The notes under the pieces are model-generated. The model saw only the letters and a program-made list of their open reading frames with translations, was not told the DNA's origin and did not search any database. The position numbers were made by a program, and so were the translations under genes. Shown here one piece after another: positions 1-5,535 of a stretch of DNA of 8,788 bases. Position 1 is the stretch's first letter; each line of letters opens with the position of its first letter. Source of the DNA: an uncultured Porphyromonadaceae bacterium (GTDB lineage Bacteria; Bacteroidota; Bacteroidia; Bacteroidales; Muribaculaceae); the NCBI GenBank assembly GCA_937901905.1, contig CALDIF010000038.1, positions 1-8,788 on the forward strand. Reading direction: 5' to 3'.

Positions 1-303
1 GGCGGCATAGCAGCCTTCATCGATGCCGAGCACGCCTTCGACAGTTTCTATGCCAAGAAGCTGGGTGTCGACATCGACAACCTGCTGGTGTCGCAGCCCG
101 ACAACGGGGAGCAGGCCCTCGAGATTGCCGACAACCTTATTCGCTCCGGCGCCATCGACATTATCGTCATCGACTCGGTGGCGGCCCTGACGCCCAAGGC
201 CGAGATTGACGGCGACATGGGCGACAGCAAGGTAGGCCTCCAGGCCCGCCTTGGTGCTTTGGTCAAGAGTGGCGGTGAAAGTGATGGTTCCGGGAGCGGT
301 TGA
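1..303 (+). CDS. recA: RecA recombinase, internal fragment cut off at about base 252
   Basis: RecA is the ATP-dependent DNA strand-exchange protein of homologous recombination and the SOS response. The frame is open from base 1, so the 5' end lies outside the window. The first 84 residues are unmistakable RecA: FIDAEHA with the catalytic Glu at fragment residue 10, then SQPDNGEQALEI, the Walker B strand IIVIDSVAAL (Asp58), and GDMGDSKVGLQARL. They match about residues 87-170 of the 352-residue E. coli protein. After the Leu codon at 250-252, where the family continues with MSQALRKL, the frame reads 16 unrelated residues to a stop at 301-303. The L2 DNA-binding loop and the C-terminal domain are missing, so this piece cannot work alone. 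Codon use is GC-rich (Leu mostly CTG/CTC; about 62% G+C by hand count), unlike the right-hand genes. The identity of 1-252 is certain. The tail 253-303 is an artefact of the junction. Confidence 0.9.
   Translation, partial: GGIAAFIDAEHAFDSFYAKKLGVDIDNLLVSQPDNGEQALEIADNLIRSGAIDIIVIDSVAALTPKAEIDGDMGDSKVGLQARLGALVKSGGESDGSGSG
247..255. other. Junction 1: recA joined to an inverted lipoprotein gene
   Basis: RecA homology on the + strand ends at about 252. The sensible reading of the - strand gene (Ser-Thr-Lys-Ala) also ends here, at 247. The few bases shared by both readings are compatible with microhomology at the join. Both genes lose their 3' parts at the same spot and face each other tail to tail. 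This is the usual look of an inverted chimera, either from an amplification or assembly artefact or from illegitimate recombination. Confidence 0.7.
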
Positions 304-396
304 AGGAGCCTCGGTACCGACTTCTTTGGCGCAGGAAAATGCTGCAAGTACTGTTGCTGCGACCAGTATTGTTCTAGCTATCTGTTTCATTTTCAT
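247..396 (-). pseudogene. N-terminal 50 codons of a fimbrillin-like lipoprotein, truncated
   Basis: Read on the - strand from ATG 396-394, the product begins MKMKQIARTILVAATV and has a lipoprotein signal peptide. Lys/Arg residues are followed by a hydrophobic stretch (residues 10-20) ending in AAFSC, with Cys22 as the presumed lipidated residue. Then come a Pro/Thr/Glu-rich linker and ITFTATLDQSTKA (38-50). This 'TFTATLD..TKA' opening after a short linker is common in Bacteroidales surface lipoproteins of the fimbrillin/FimA-Mfa type, so export and outer-membrane anchoring are inferred. After residue 50 the frame runs antisense through recA without a stop but has no sensible homology, so the mature domain is lost. 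An internal ATG at 390-388 is an alternative start. The start lies 19 AT-rich bases after the 45-residue ORF, suggesting they share a transcript. The type is well supported; the exact family cannot be named from 50 residues. Confidence 0.65.
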
Positions 397-415
397 TGTT
401 TTTAATAGTTAAACA

Positions 416-553
416 CTAGTCGCCCCAGATGAGGTCGTCAACGCTGCCAGATTCATCGAATTCACCCCCGCTTGCCTGGCACAGGCCAAGGGGGCAGTCA
501 AAAGGTTCCGCGTAAACCTGCGGAGGGTTGTAATTCTTGAGTTTTATTGCCAT
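416..553 (-). CDS. Small acidic protein of 45 residues, function unknown
   Basis: ATG at 553-551, stop at 418-416, 45 codons. The product starts MAIKLKNYNPPQVYAEPF, continues DCPLGLCQASGGEFDESG and ends SVDDLIWGD. It has a basic, Pro-containing N-terminus, two Cys four residues apart (C20 and C25), a Gly/Ser-rich turn and a strongly acidic tail ending in Trp-Gly-Asp. There is no signal peptide or membrane segment. It sits 17 bases after the hydrolase stop and 19 bases before the lipoprotein start, all on the same strand, so it is probably part of that transcript. Many Bacteroidales genomes carry small ORFs of this style (short N-terminus, 'YxxP', acidic or Ser/Gly tail) near surface lipoprotein genes. 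That resemblance is from memory and gives no function. Its clean fit between two genes and sensible composition argue that it is real. Confidence 0.6.
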   Translation of the reverse strand: MAIKLKNYNPPQVYAEPFDCPLGLCQASGGEFDESGSVDDLIWGD

Positions 554-570
554 AATGTGTGTAGTTGAAA

Positions 571-1140
571 TTAATCGCAATCAATGGGGCCTTCAATCGA
601 CTTGACTTTGTAAAAATTGTTGGTGTCGTCCAGCTGGTACACCCAGAAGCGGTCCCCGCCGGGGGCGACGCGGATTACCACGTGGCCGTTCACGTGGCAG
701 TGGTCGTACAAATTCTTGTTGGGGGTGGTAATTACATCGTCCACTCCCGTAAAGTAGAGCGAAACTCCGGAGTCATAGTAGGTGCCGTTCAGCAGCGCCT
801 CGATGGTGCTGAGCATGGGCTGGTCGGTGCGGCGGGCAAAGCTCTGGGTCACTATGACCTTGGGCTTCAGTATGCCCATCTGCGTGGGTGTGAGGCAATT
901 GACCGACATGTGGTGGTCCGCCTTCATGGCCTCGATGGACCGGCCTATTACCTTGGCCACGGGATTGGCCATGTTGGTGTTGCCGCCCGCATCGCCTGCT
1001 GTGTAGTAGTCGAACTTGCCGTAGCTTAGAAGGCTTATGCAGGAAGTTCCGTTCTCGTAGGGAGTGCCGCTGCCGTAAGCGTCAACCATGGCGCCGCCGT
1101 TCCAGTACTCGCCGTTGACGGCGTAGTTGAATATCTTGAA
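571..1140 (-). other. C-terminal half of a metallo-beta-lactamase-fold hydrolase (part of the chimeric ORF)
   Basis: Residues 326-514 of the chimeric ORF, beginning FKIFNYAVNGEYWNGGAM, look like the second half of a ComEC-like metallo-beta-lactamase-fold protein. NGTSCISLLSYGKFDYYTAGD (355-375) is the strand that ends in a metal-ligand Asp (Asp375). KADHHMS (398-404) carries the late His ligand, in the position of the HHGS motif of ComEC. Later, GHVVIRVAPGGDRFWVYQLD (477-496) fits the beta-rich C-terminal module seen in secreted Bacteroidales versions. The N-terminal half with the HxHxDH metal-binding motif is absent, so the fragment should be inactive. Its natural stop is at 573-571, and the small ORF and lipoprotein start follow directly, so 253-1140 behaves as one coherent piece of a different locus. 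Substrate unknown. Confidence 0.65.
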
Positions 1141-2115
1141 AGAAGGATACTTGGCGGCACGCTCGGCCTCGCTGATGCCTGCGCGTTCAGCCCACCGGCG
1201 ACTGCCCTCGGTCATGATTTGTTGCGGTGTGCGCACACCGGCAACCACGTCCTCACCTTGGGCATTAATCAAATACTCACCGTTGAAAATGTTTTCGCCC
1301 GTTGCGGCATCGCGCGAGAAACATACGCCGGTAGCACTGGTGTTGCCCATGTTACCGTAGACCATTGCCTGCACATTAACTGCTGTGCCGTATTCCTCGG
1401 GTATCTGGTTCATGCGACGATAGAGAATGGCGCGGTCGTTGTTCCAACTGTCGAACACGGCGTAGATGGCACCCCACAGTTGCTCGTAAGCATCGGTGGG
1501 GAAGTCCTTACCGGTGCTCTCCTTGACGGCAGCCTTGAAACGTACCACCAATTCCTTGAGATCGTCGACTGTCAACTCGGTATCCAACTTGACACCACGC
1601 TTTTCCTTGACGTCCTCGATAATAGCCTCGAAAGGATCGATGTCGGTCTTGTTCTTCGGTTTCATGCCGAGAACCACGTCACCGTACATCTGAACGAAAC
1701 GACGATAACTGTCCCATGCGAAACGTGGGTTGCCGCTGCGCTCGGCGAGCGTCTCGGCAACGGCATCGTTGATACCCAAGTTGAGCACCGTGTCCATCAT
1801 GCCGGGCATAGACACGGGAGCACCCGAACGTACCGAAACCAACTGGGGATTGGAGGGATCGTTGAACTTGTTGCCGGTGAGCCCTTCAATGTGAGCCACA
1901 GCGCGCAACACATCGTCCTTGATAAGTTTGACAACAGCCTCGCGTCCTTGCTTGTTATACAAGCGACAAACGTCGGTAGTGATGGTGAAACCCGGGGGAA
2001 CGGGCACACCGATGCGGTTCATCTCAGCGAGGTTCGCACCCTTACCACCCAAGAGATCTCTCATGTCGGCTCCGCCCTCTGCCTGGCCGTTGCCGAAAGT
2101 GTAAATCGTCTTCAT
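571..2115 (-). CDS. ppdK: Chimeric ORF: PpdK N-terminal 325 residues fused to a metallo-beta-lactamase-fold C-terminus
   Basis: Pyruvate phosphate dikinase interconverts pyruvate, ATP and Pi with PEP, AMP and PPi in the cytoplasm. The full enzyme has about 875-910 residues; this ORF has 514. Residues 1-325 are typical PpdK ATP-grasp sequence: MKTIYTFGNG, LLGGKGANLAEMNRIGVPVP (22-41), SVRSGAPVSMPGMMDT (94-109), NPRFAWDSYRRFVQMYGDVV (129-148), NMGNTSATGVCFSRD (255-269), INAQGEDVVAGVRTPQQI (283-300), ending AAKYPS. The family then continues to a DMEFT...LQTR segment with ATP/Mg-binding residues, the phospho-His domain and the PEP/pyruvate barrel. None of these is present. From residue 326 the sequence is an unrelated hydrolase. 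The product would therefore lack dikinase activity. The start at 2115 is the conserved Met of the family and lies about 45 bases after a good promoter at 2166-2197. Gene identity is certain for residues 1-325; the join is probably not a natural gene. Confidence 0.85.
   Translation of the reverse strand: MKTIYTFGNGQAEGGADMRDLLGGKGANLAEMNRIGVPVPPGFTITTDVCRLYNKQGREAVVKLIKDDVLRAVAHIEGLTGNKFNDPSNPQLVSVRSGAPVSMPGMMDTVLNLGINDAVAETLAERSGNPRFAWDSYRRFVQMYGDVVLGMKPKNKTDIDPFEAIIEDVKEKRGVKLDTELTVDDLKELVVRFKAAVKESTGKDFPTDAYEQLWGAIYAVFDSWNNDRAILYRRMNQIPEEYGTAVNVQAMVYGNMGNTSATGVCFSRDAATGENIFNGEYLINAQGEDVVAGVRTPQQIMTEGSRRWAERAGISEAERAAKYPSFKIFNYAVNGEYWNGGAMVDAYGSGTPYENGTSCISLLSYGKFDYYTAGDAGGNTNMANPVAKVIGRSIEAMKADHHMSVNCLTPTQMGILKPKVIVTQSFARRTDQPMLSTIEALLNGTYYDSGVSLYFTGVDDVITTPNKNLYDHCHVNGHVVIRVAPGGDRFWVYQLDDTNNFYKVKSIEGPIDCD
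1138..1143. other. Junction 2: ppdK joined in frame to the hydrolase fragment
   Basis: The codon for Ser325 (1143-1141) is the last that fits PpdK, where Bacteroidales enzymes continue with a Met/Leu-Glu-Glu run. Phe326 (1140-1138) is the first that fits the hydrolase. Codon style changes here too: Leu is mostly TTG/CTC in ppdK and CTG/CTC on the other side, and Ile ATA becomes more common. The join keeps strand and frame, which by chance alone happens about once in six. Confidence 0.65.
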
Positions 2116-2165
2116 GAAAAATTATTAGTGAATAGTTTAAATGGTTTTGAATGTTAAATTTTTTG

Positions 2166-2197
2166 CAAAGATAACGAAATTATTTTCAACAAACAAA
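2166..2197 (-). promoter_or_regulatory. Bacteroides-type promoter for ppdK
   Basis: On the - strand TTTG (2197-2194) is followed by 20 bases and TATCTTTG (2173-2166). This is an exact fit to the -33 TTTG / -7 TAnnTTTG consensus of the Bacteroidota primary sigma factor. Transcription would start near 2160, giving a leader of about 45 bases before the ATG at 2115. No start-deciding Shine-Dalgarno site is visible, which is usual in this phylum. Confidence 0.6.
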
Positions 2198-2207
2198 CAA
2201 TAGCAAT

Positions 2208-2238
2208 TTTGATGTTTGAAAAAAAGTTTATACTTTTG
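2208..2238 (+). promoter_or_regulatory. Bacteroides-type promoter for the aromatic amino acid operon
   Basis: TTTG (2208-2211), a 19-base spacer and TACTTTTG (2231-2238) match the Bacteroidota -33/-7 consensus, in an AT-rich setting. The predicted start near 2245 leaves a leader of about 130 bases before pheA. The -33 box lies only 10 bases from the -33 box of the divergent ppdK promoter, so the two polymerase sites nearly abut. Confidence 0.6.
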
Positions 2239-2250
2239 CGTTCAGTGTTG

Positions 2251-2279
2251 CGCAAGGTGTGATTTGTCCGCACCTCGCG
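2251..2279 (+). promoter_or_regulatory. Leader stem-loop 1 upstream of pheA
   Basis: AGGTGTG (2255-2261) pairs with CGCACCT (2269-2275), with one G.U wobble and a 7-base loop. Below an A.C mismatch, CGC (2251-2253) pairs with GCG (2277-2279). It lies just after the predicted transcription start. No U-run follows, so it is not an ordinary terminator. It may protect or regulate the transcript; its function is not shown by the sequence. Confidence 0.45.
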
Positions 2280-2288
2280 ACACGTTAA

Positions 2289-2313
2289 TCGCGATCGTGA
2301 GCATCGATTGCGA
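2289..2313 (+). promoter_or_regulatory. Leader stem-loop 2 upstream of pheA
   Basis: TCGCGATCG (2289-2297) pairs with CGATTGCGA (2305-2313). That is nine pairs including one G.U, closing a 7-base loop (2298-2304). It comes ten bases after stem-loop 1. There is no U-tract behind it. Two adjacent hairpins in a leader of about 130 bases before an amino acid operon suggest RNA-level control, but no known riboswitch or T-box core is recognisable. Confidence 0.45.
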
Positions 2314-2380
2314 GTGTATTGCCGTTTGTGGTGTGCCTCGGGGTGCGCTAACTTTTGTTTTTGTCTTATTTGTCTTATGA
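2297..2380 (+). other. Possible leader ORF ending on the pheA start (weak)
   Basis: A GTG at 2297 opens a 27-codon frame ending TFVFVLFVL, with the TGA at 2378-2380 overlapping the pheA ATG (2377-2379) as ATGA. Three of its last nine codons are Phe, and Phe is an end product of the operon. Against it: there is no ATG, no ribosome site, and the DNA at 2353-2376 is so T-rich that any frame there gives Phe, Val, Leu or Cys. Listed only as a candidate for translational coupling or attenuation. Confidence 0.15.
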
Positions 2381-3231
2381 TTTCGTCAGTTCAAGAACCT
2401 TTGCAGGTTGCTATTCAAGGTGTTGCCGGGTGTTTTCATGATGCGGCGGCGCGCGAGTACTTTGTCGGTCGTGACATTGAGCCGGTTGAGTGTGACACGT
2501 TCGAGGATGTGTTCGAGGTGTTGCGCCATGATGCGTCAATGGTCGGTATTGTCGCCATTGAGAACACTATTGCCGGTAGCCTGTTGCAAAACCATGAATT
2601 GTTGAGACAGAGCAATTTGGCTGTGATAGGGGAGTACAAGAAATACATTTCGCAGTCGCTTGCGGCATTGCCGGGTCAATCTGTTGCCGACATCAGCGAG
2701 GTGAACAGTCACCCGATAGCCCTGCGGCAATGTGAACAATACTTGCGCCAATTCCGTCACATGAAGTTAGTGGAGTCGCACGATACTGCCGGTAGTGCGC
2801 GCCACATAGCACAGGAGCGACTCAAGGGACACGCTGCGGTGTGTGGAGCGTATGCTGCGCGTTTGTACGGCCTGGAAGTGCTTGCCGATGATATACAGAC
2901 CAACAAGCGTAATTTCACGCGCTTCCTGATTATCACCGACCCGACCAATGTGATCTCCTTCACCGCCGACAAAACACCTGACAAGGCTTCGCTCGCCTTT
3001 ACCTTGCCCCACGATCGTGGCAGCCTGAGTGCGGTGCTCACCATTTTCTCGTTCTACGGCATGAACCTGACAAAAATCCAGTCTCTGCCCATCATAGGAA
3101 GAGAGTGGGAGTATCGTTTTTATATTGACCTGACCTACAGTGATTTCACTCGTTACAAACAGTCGATTGCCGCTGTGCGACCGTTGATTAACGACTTCAA
3201 GATACTTGGCGAATATGAACAATGTGAATAA
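2377..3231 (+). CDS. pheA: Prephenate dehydratase with C-terminal ACT domain
   Basis: Converts prephenate to phenylpyruvate, the committed step to phenylalanine, in the cytoplasm. From ATG 2377 the product has 284 residues, normal for the monofunctional enzyme. The dehydratase domain starts at VAIQGVAGCFHDAA (11-24) and shows IENTIAGS (61-68), SHPIALRQC (111-119), DTAGSA (136-141) and the catalytic NFTRFLI (179-185). An ACT domain follows (about 203-280): KASLAFTLPHDRGSLSAVL, then KIQSLPI (233-239). The Phe-binding ESRP motif of the family is replaced by QSLP, so feedback control may be changed. The frame stays open upstream to TTG 2308, but that extension is Cys-rich and odd, so ATG 2377 is chosen. 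There is no chorismate mutase domain here; that activity sits on the DAHP synthase gene two genes down. The next start lies inside this gene (17-base overlap). Confidence 0.95.
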   Translation: MISSVQEPLQVAIQGVAGCFHDAAAREYFVGRDIEPVECDTFEDVFEVLRHDASMVGIVAIENTIAGSLLQNHELLRQSNLAVIGEYKKYISQSLAALPGQSVADISEVNSHPIALRQCEQYLRQFRHMKLVESHDTAGSARHIAQERLKGHAAVCGAYAARLYGLEVLADDIQTNKRNFTRFLIITDPTNVISFTADKTPDKASLAFTLPHDRGSLSAVLTIFSFYGMNLTKIQSLPIIGREWEYRFYIDLTYSDFTRYKQSIAAVRPLINDFKILGEYEQCE

Positions 3232-4393
3232 ACCGATTATTCCGGCAGAACGTGTCAACACGGTTACCGAGTATTATTTCTCGGTCAAACTGCGCGAAAT
3301 TGCAGCGATGAATGCCGCCGGTGCCGATGTGGTGAGCCTCGGAATCGGAGGTCCTGATCGTCCCCCTCGTCGGGCGGTGATTGATACCCTCGCTCGCGAG
3401 GCAACTCGCAGCGACGTGCACGGTTATCAATCTTATATCGGACTGCCCGAATTGCGTGGCGCTTACGCATCGTGGTATAAACGATATTACGGTGTCACAT
3501 TGAATGCCGATAATGAAATTCTCCCCTTGATAGGCAGTAAGGAGGGCATACTGCACACGACAATGGCAATGGTCAATCCCGGCGATAACGTGTTGGTTCC
3601 CAATCCGGGGTATCCCACCTACACAAGTGTCAGCCGATTGTGTGGTGTCGAAGTACGCTACTACGACCTCACCGAGCAGGGCGATTGGGAACCTGATTTC
3701 GAACAACTTGCCGATATGGTAGACGAACGCACTCGCCTGATGTGGGTCAACTATCCTCACATGCCTACAGGTCGAGTGGCTTCACCGGCTTTATTCGAAC
3801 GACTGGTCGAGTTTGCCCGTGCTCACGGCATTGTTGTTGTCAATGATAATCCTTACAGTTTCATTCTCAATGACAAACCGTTGAGTTTGCTCGCTGTTGA
3901 TGGAGCGCGAGAAGTTGCGCTCGAAATGAACTCGTTGAGTAAAGCACACAATATGGCGGGGTGGCGTATGGGCATGATTGCCGGTAACCGGCAGTTTATC
4001 AGTTGGATATTGCGAGTGAAGAGTAATGTTGACAGCGGTCAGTTCCGTCCGATGATGCTTGCTGCGGTTGAGGCTCTCAATGCCGATGATGCTTGGTATG
4101 CCGAGTTGAATGCCGAGTATGCTGCCCGACGGGTTATTGCCGAGCGCGTGTTGGACGCGTTAAGATGCCACTATGACCCCCGACAGCGCGGACTTTTCCT
4201 GTGGGGACGTGTGCCCGAGGGTATGACGGGTGATATGCTCGCCGATAAAGTGTTGCGTGATGCGCGAGTATTCATAGTACCGGGACGCATCTTCGGCACT
4301 AACGGTGAGCGGTTTGTGCGCCTGTCGTTATGCGCCACTTGTGACAAGTTGTCCGAGGCTCTCGATCGCTGTGTCACCTGCTTTAAGGCATAG
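3215..4393 (+). CDS. Class I PLP-dependent aminotransferase, probably aromatic
   Basis: A fold-type I aminotransferase of 392 residues, probably moving amino groups to phenylpyruvate and 4-hydroxyphenylpyruvate, the last step to Phe and Tyr. Visible features: LGIGGPDRPP (42-51), HGYQSYIGLPELR (69-81), IGSKEG (106-111), PNPGYPTYTS (129-138), NDNPYS (210-215) whose Asp211 should contact the PLP ring nitrogen, the PLP-lysine motif SLSKAHNMAGWRMG (240-253; Lys243), and RFVRLSL (366-372) with the carboxylate-binding Arg369. The usual NPNNPTG loop reads NYPHMPTG (179-186), so Met stands where Asn is normal. I recall NMPTG in related Bacteroides proteins, so this may be a subfamily mark. ATG 3215 was chosen over TTG 3206 because the usual N-terminus (PAERVNTVTEYYFS) follows either start and the ATG is the standard codon. 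The gene overlaps pheA by 17 bases. The sequence alone cannot settle the substrate; LL-diaminopimelate or other amino donors are possible. Confidence 0.88.
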   Translation: MNNVNKPIIPAERVNTVTEYYFSVKLREIAAMNAAGADVVSLGIGGPDRPPRRAVIDTLAREATRSDVHGYQSYIGLPELRGAYASWYKRYYGVTLNADNEILPLIGSKEGILHTTMAMVNPGDNVLVPNPGYPTYTSVSRLCGVEVRYYDLTEQGDWEPDFEQLADMVDERTRLMWVNYPHMPTGRVASPALFERLVEFARAHGIVVVNDNPYSFILNDKPLSLLAVDGAREVALEMNSLSKAHNMAGWRMGMIAGNRQFISWILRVKSNVDSGQFRPMMLAAVEALNADDAWYAELNAEYAARRVIAERVLDALRCHYDPRQRGLFLWGRVPEGMTGDMLADKVLRDARVFIVPGRIFGTNGERFVRLSLCATCDKLSEALDRCVTCFKA

Positions 4394-4440
4394 TGAATGA
4401 CACCGAATAAATTGCAAACAATTTTGTTTCAGATATAACT

Positions 4441-5535
4441 ATGACAACAAATTATTTTGACGATCTTCAACCGCTGACGTTCGATGGACTTGACCGAACC
4501 GCGCCAATGATAATAGCCGGACCTTGCAGTGCCGAAACTCGCGAGCAAGTGCTGGAAACGGCTCGTGGTGTTGCTGCTGTGGGCGTGAAGATTTTTCGTG
4601 CCGGTATATGGAAACCGCGCACCAAACCCGGAGGTTTTGAGGGCATAGGCTTGCGTGGCTTGCTGTGGCTTGCCGAGGTGAAACGCGATTTGGGTTTACT
4701 CACTGCGATAGAAGTTGCTACACGAGACCATGTTGCTGCAGCACTTGATGCCGACATTGACATCTTGTGGGTGGGAGCGCGCACGGCGGCAAACCCCTTT
4801 GCCATGCAAGAAATAGCAAATGCACTCGCCGGTCACCACGATGTGACGGTGTTAGTCAAAAATCCCGTCAACCCCGACCTCGAATTGTGGATTGGAGCCT
4901 TGCAACGCATCGCCGGTGCCGGTGTCAAGCGTCTAGGTGCCATACACCGCGGCTTCAGCACCTATGGCAAACACCTTTATCGTAATGAGCCGCAGTGGTA
5001 TATCCCCATTGAGTTGCATCGTCGCATTCCACAGTTGCCCATCTTGTGCGACCCCTCTCACATGGGAGGTCGTCGCGAACTCATTGCCCCCATTTCACAA
5101 CAAGCGCTTGACATGGGCTTTGCAGGTCTGATTATTGAGAGTCACTGCAATCCCGATTGTGCATTAAGTGACCAAAATCAACAAGTTACCCCCGAAGTGT
5201 TAAACCTTATCTTGAATACGTTAGTGTTTAGACAAGAAAAGCAGACGACCGAAAATTTAAATTTGTTGCGTCAACAAATTGACAAGTGTGACAACGACCT
5301 ACTCGAGGTGCTGAGCAGACGCATGAGGGTGTCGCGCGAGATAGGTCAATACAAGTTGGAACATAACATGCAGGTGGTGCAAAACGACCGTTATGCCGAC
5401 ATCATGGAACGTCGCACGGGACTTGCCACCGAGATGGGTATCGGTGCCGAGTGTATGCAGTCAATCATGCGGGCAATACATGAGGAGAGCGTTCGCCAAC
5501 AAATTGAAATCGTTAACGGTTCTACTGCACTATGA
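4441..5535 (+). CDS. aroF: Bifunctional DAHP synthase / chorismate mutase
   Basis: The N-terminal domain condenses PEP and erythrose 4-phosphate to DAHP, the first step of the shikimate pathway. The C-terminal domain turns chorismate into prephenate. Of 364 residues, about 1-262 form a type I-beta (KDO8P-like) DAHP synthase: IIAGPCSAET (24-33, metal-binding Cys29), KIFRAGIWKPRTKPGGFEG (50-68), VGARTAANPFAMQE (111-124), LVKNPVN (138-144), GAIHRGFS (166-173), LCDPSHMGGRREL (202-214) and ESHCNPDCALSD (233-244). About 271-360 form an AroQ-type mutase helix bundle: LNLLRQQIDKCDNDLLEVL (273-291), RRMRVSREIGQYK (293-305) and NDRYADIMERR (315-325). Joining the two activities lets prephenate made by the mutase domain restrain the entry enzyme in related fusions; that is family knowledge, not shown here. 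The gene follows the aminotransferase after 47 AT-rich bases and ends in an ATGA overlap with tyrA. The symbol is by convention and varies between databases. Confidence 0.93.
   Translation: MTTNYFDDLQPLTFDGLDRTAPMIIAGPCSAETREQVLETARGVAAVGVKIFRAGIWKPRTKPGGFEGIGLRGLLWLAEVKRDLGLLTAIEVATRDHVAAALDADIDILWVGARTAANPFAMQEIANALAGHHDVTVLVKNPVNPDLELWIGALQRIAGAGVKRLGAIHRGFSTYGKHLYRNEPQWYIPIELHRRIPQLPILCDPSHMGGRRELIAPISQQALDMGFAGLIIESHCNPDCALSDQNQQVTPEVLNLILNTLVFRQEKQTTENLNLLRQQIDKCDNDLLEVLSRRMRVSREIGQYKLEHNMQVVQNDRYADIMERRTGLATEMGIGAECMQSIMRAIHEESVRQQIEIVNGSTAL

Noticed and set aside
253..303. A new C-terminus for RecA (GALVKSGGESDGSGSG)
   Set aside because: These codons are the antisense of the lipoprotein gene's 5' part, which has a proper signal peptide and lipobox. 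The tail is therefore read-through of a junction.
571..2115. A new two-domain enzyme combining dikinase and metallo-hydrolase activity
   Set aside because: Both halves are cut inside their folds and miss essential motifs, and a second broken join lies 900 bases away. A chimera explains this more simply.
1219..2157. Long + strand open frame of 312 codons opposite ppdK
   Set aside because: It is the antisense shadow of a clearly coding - strand gene and shows no recognisable protein features.
2308..2376. N-terminal extension of PheA from TTG 2308
   Set aside because: The extension is Cys-rich and unlike PheA, it lies in a structured leader, and ATG 2377 gives the normal family length.
4416..4429. 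Small AT-only inverted repeat (AAACA-ATTT-TGTTT) between the aminotransferase and DAHP synthase genes
   Set aside because: Five A/T-rich pairs are too weak for a terminator and easily occur by chance in AT-rich spacers.
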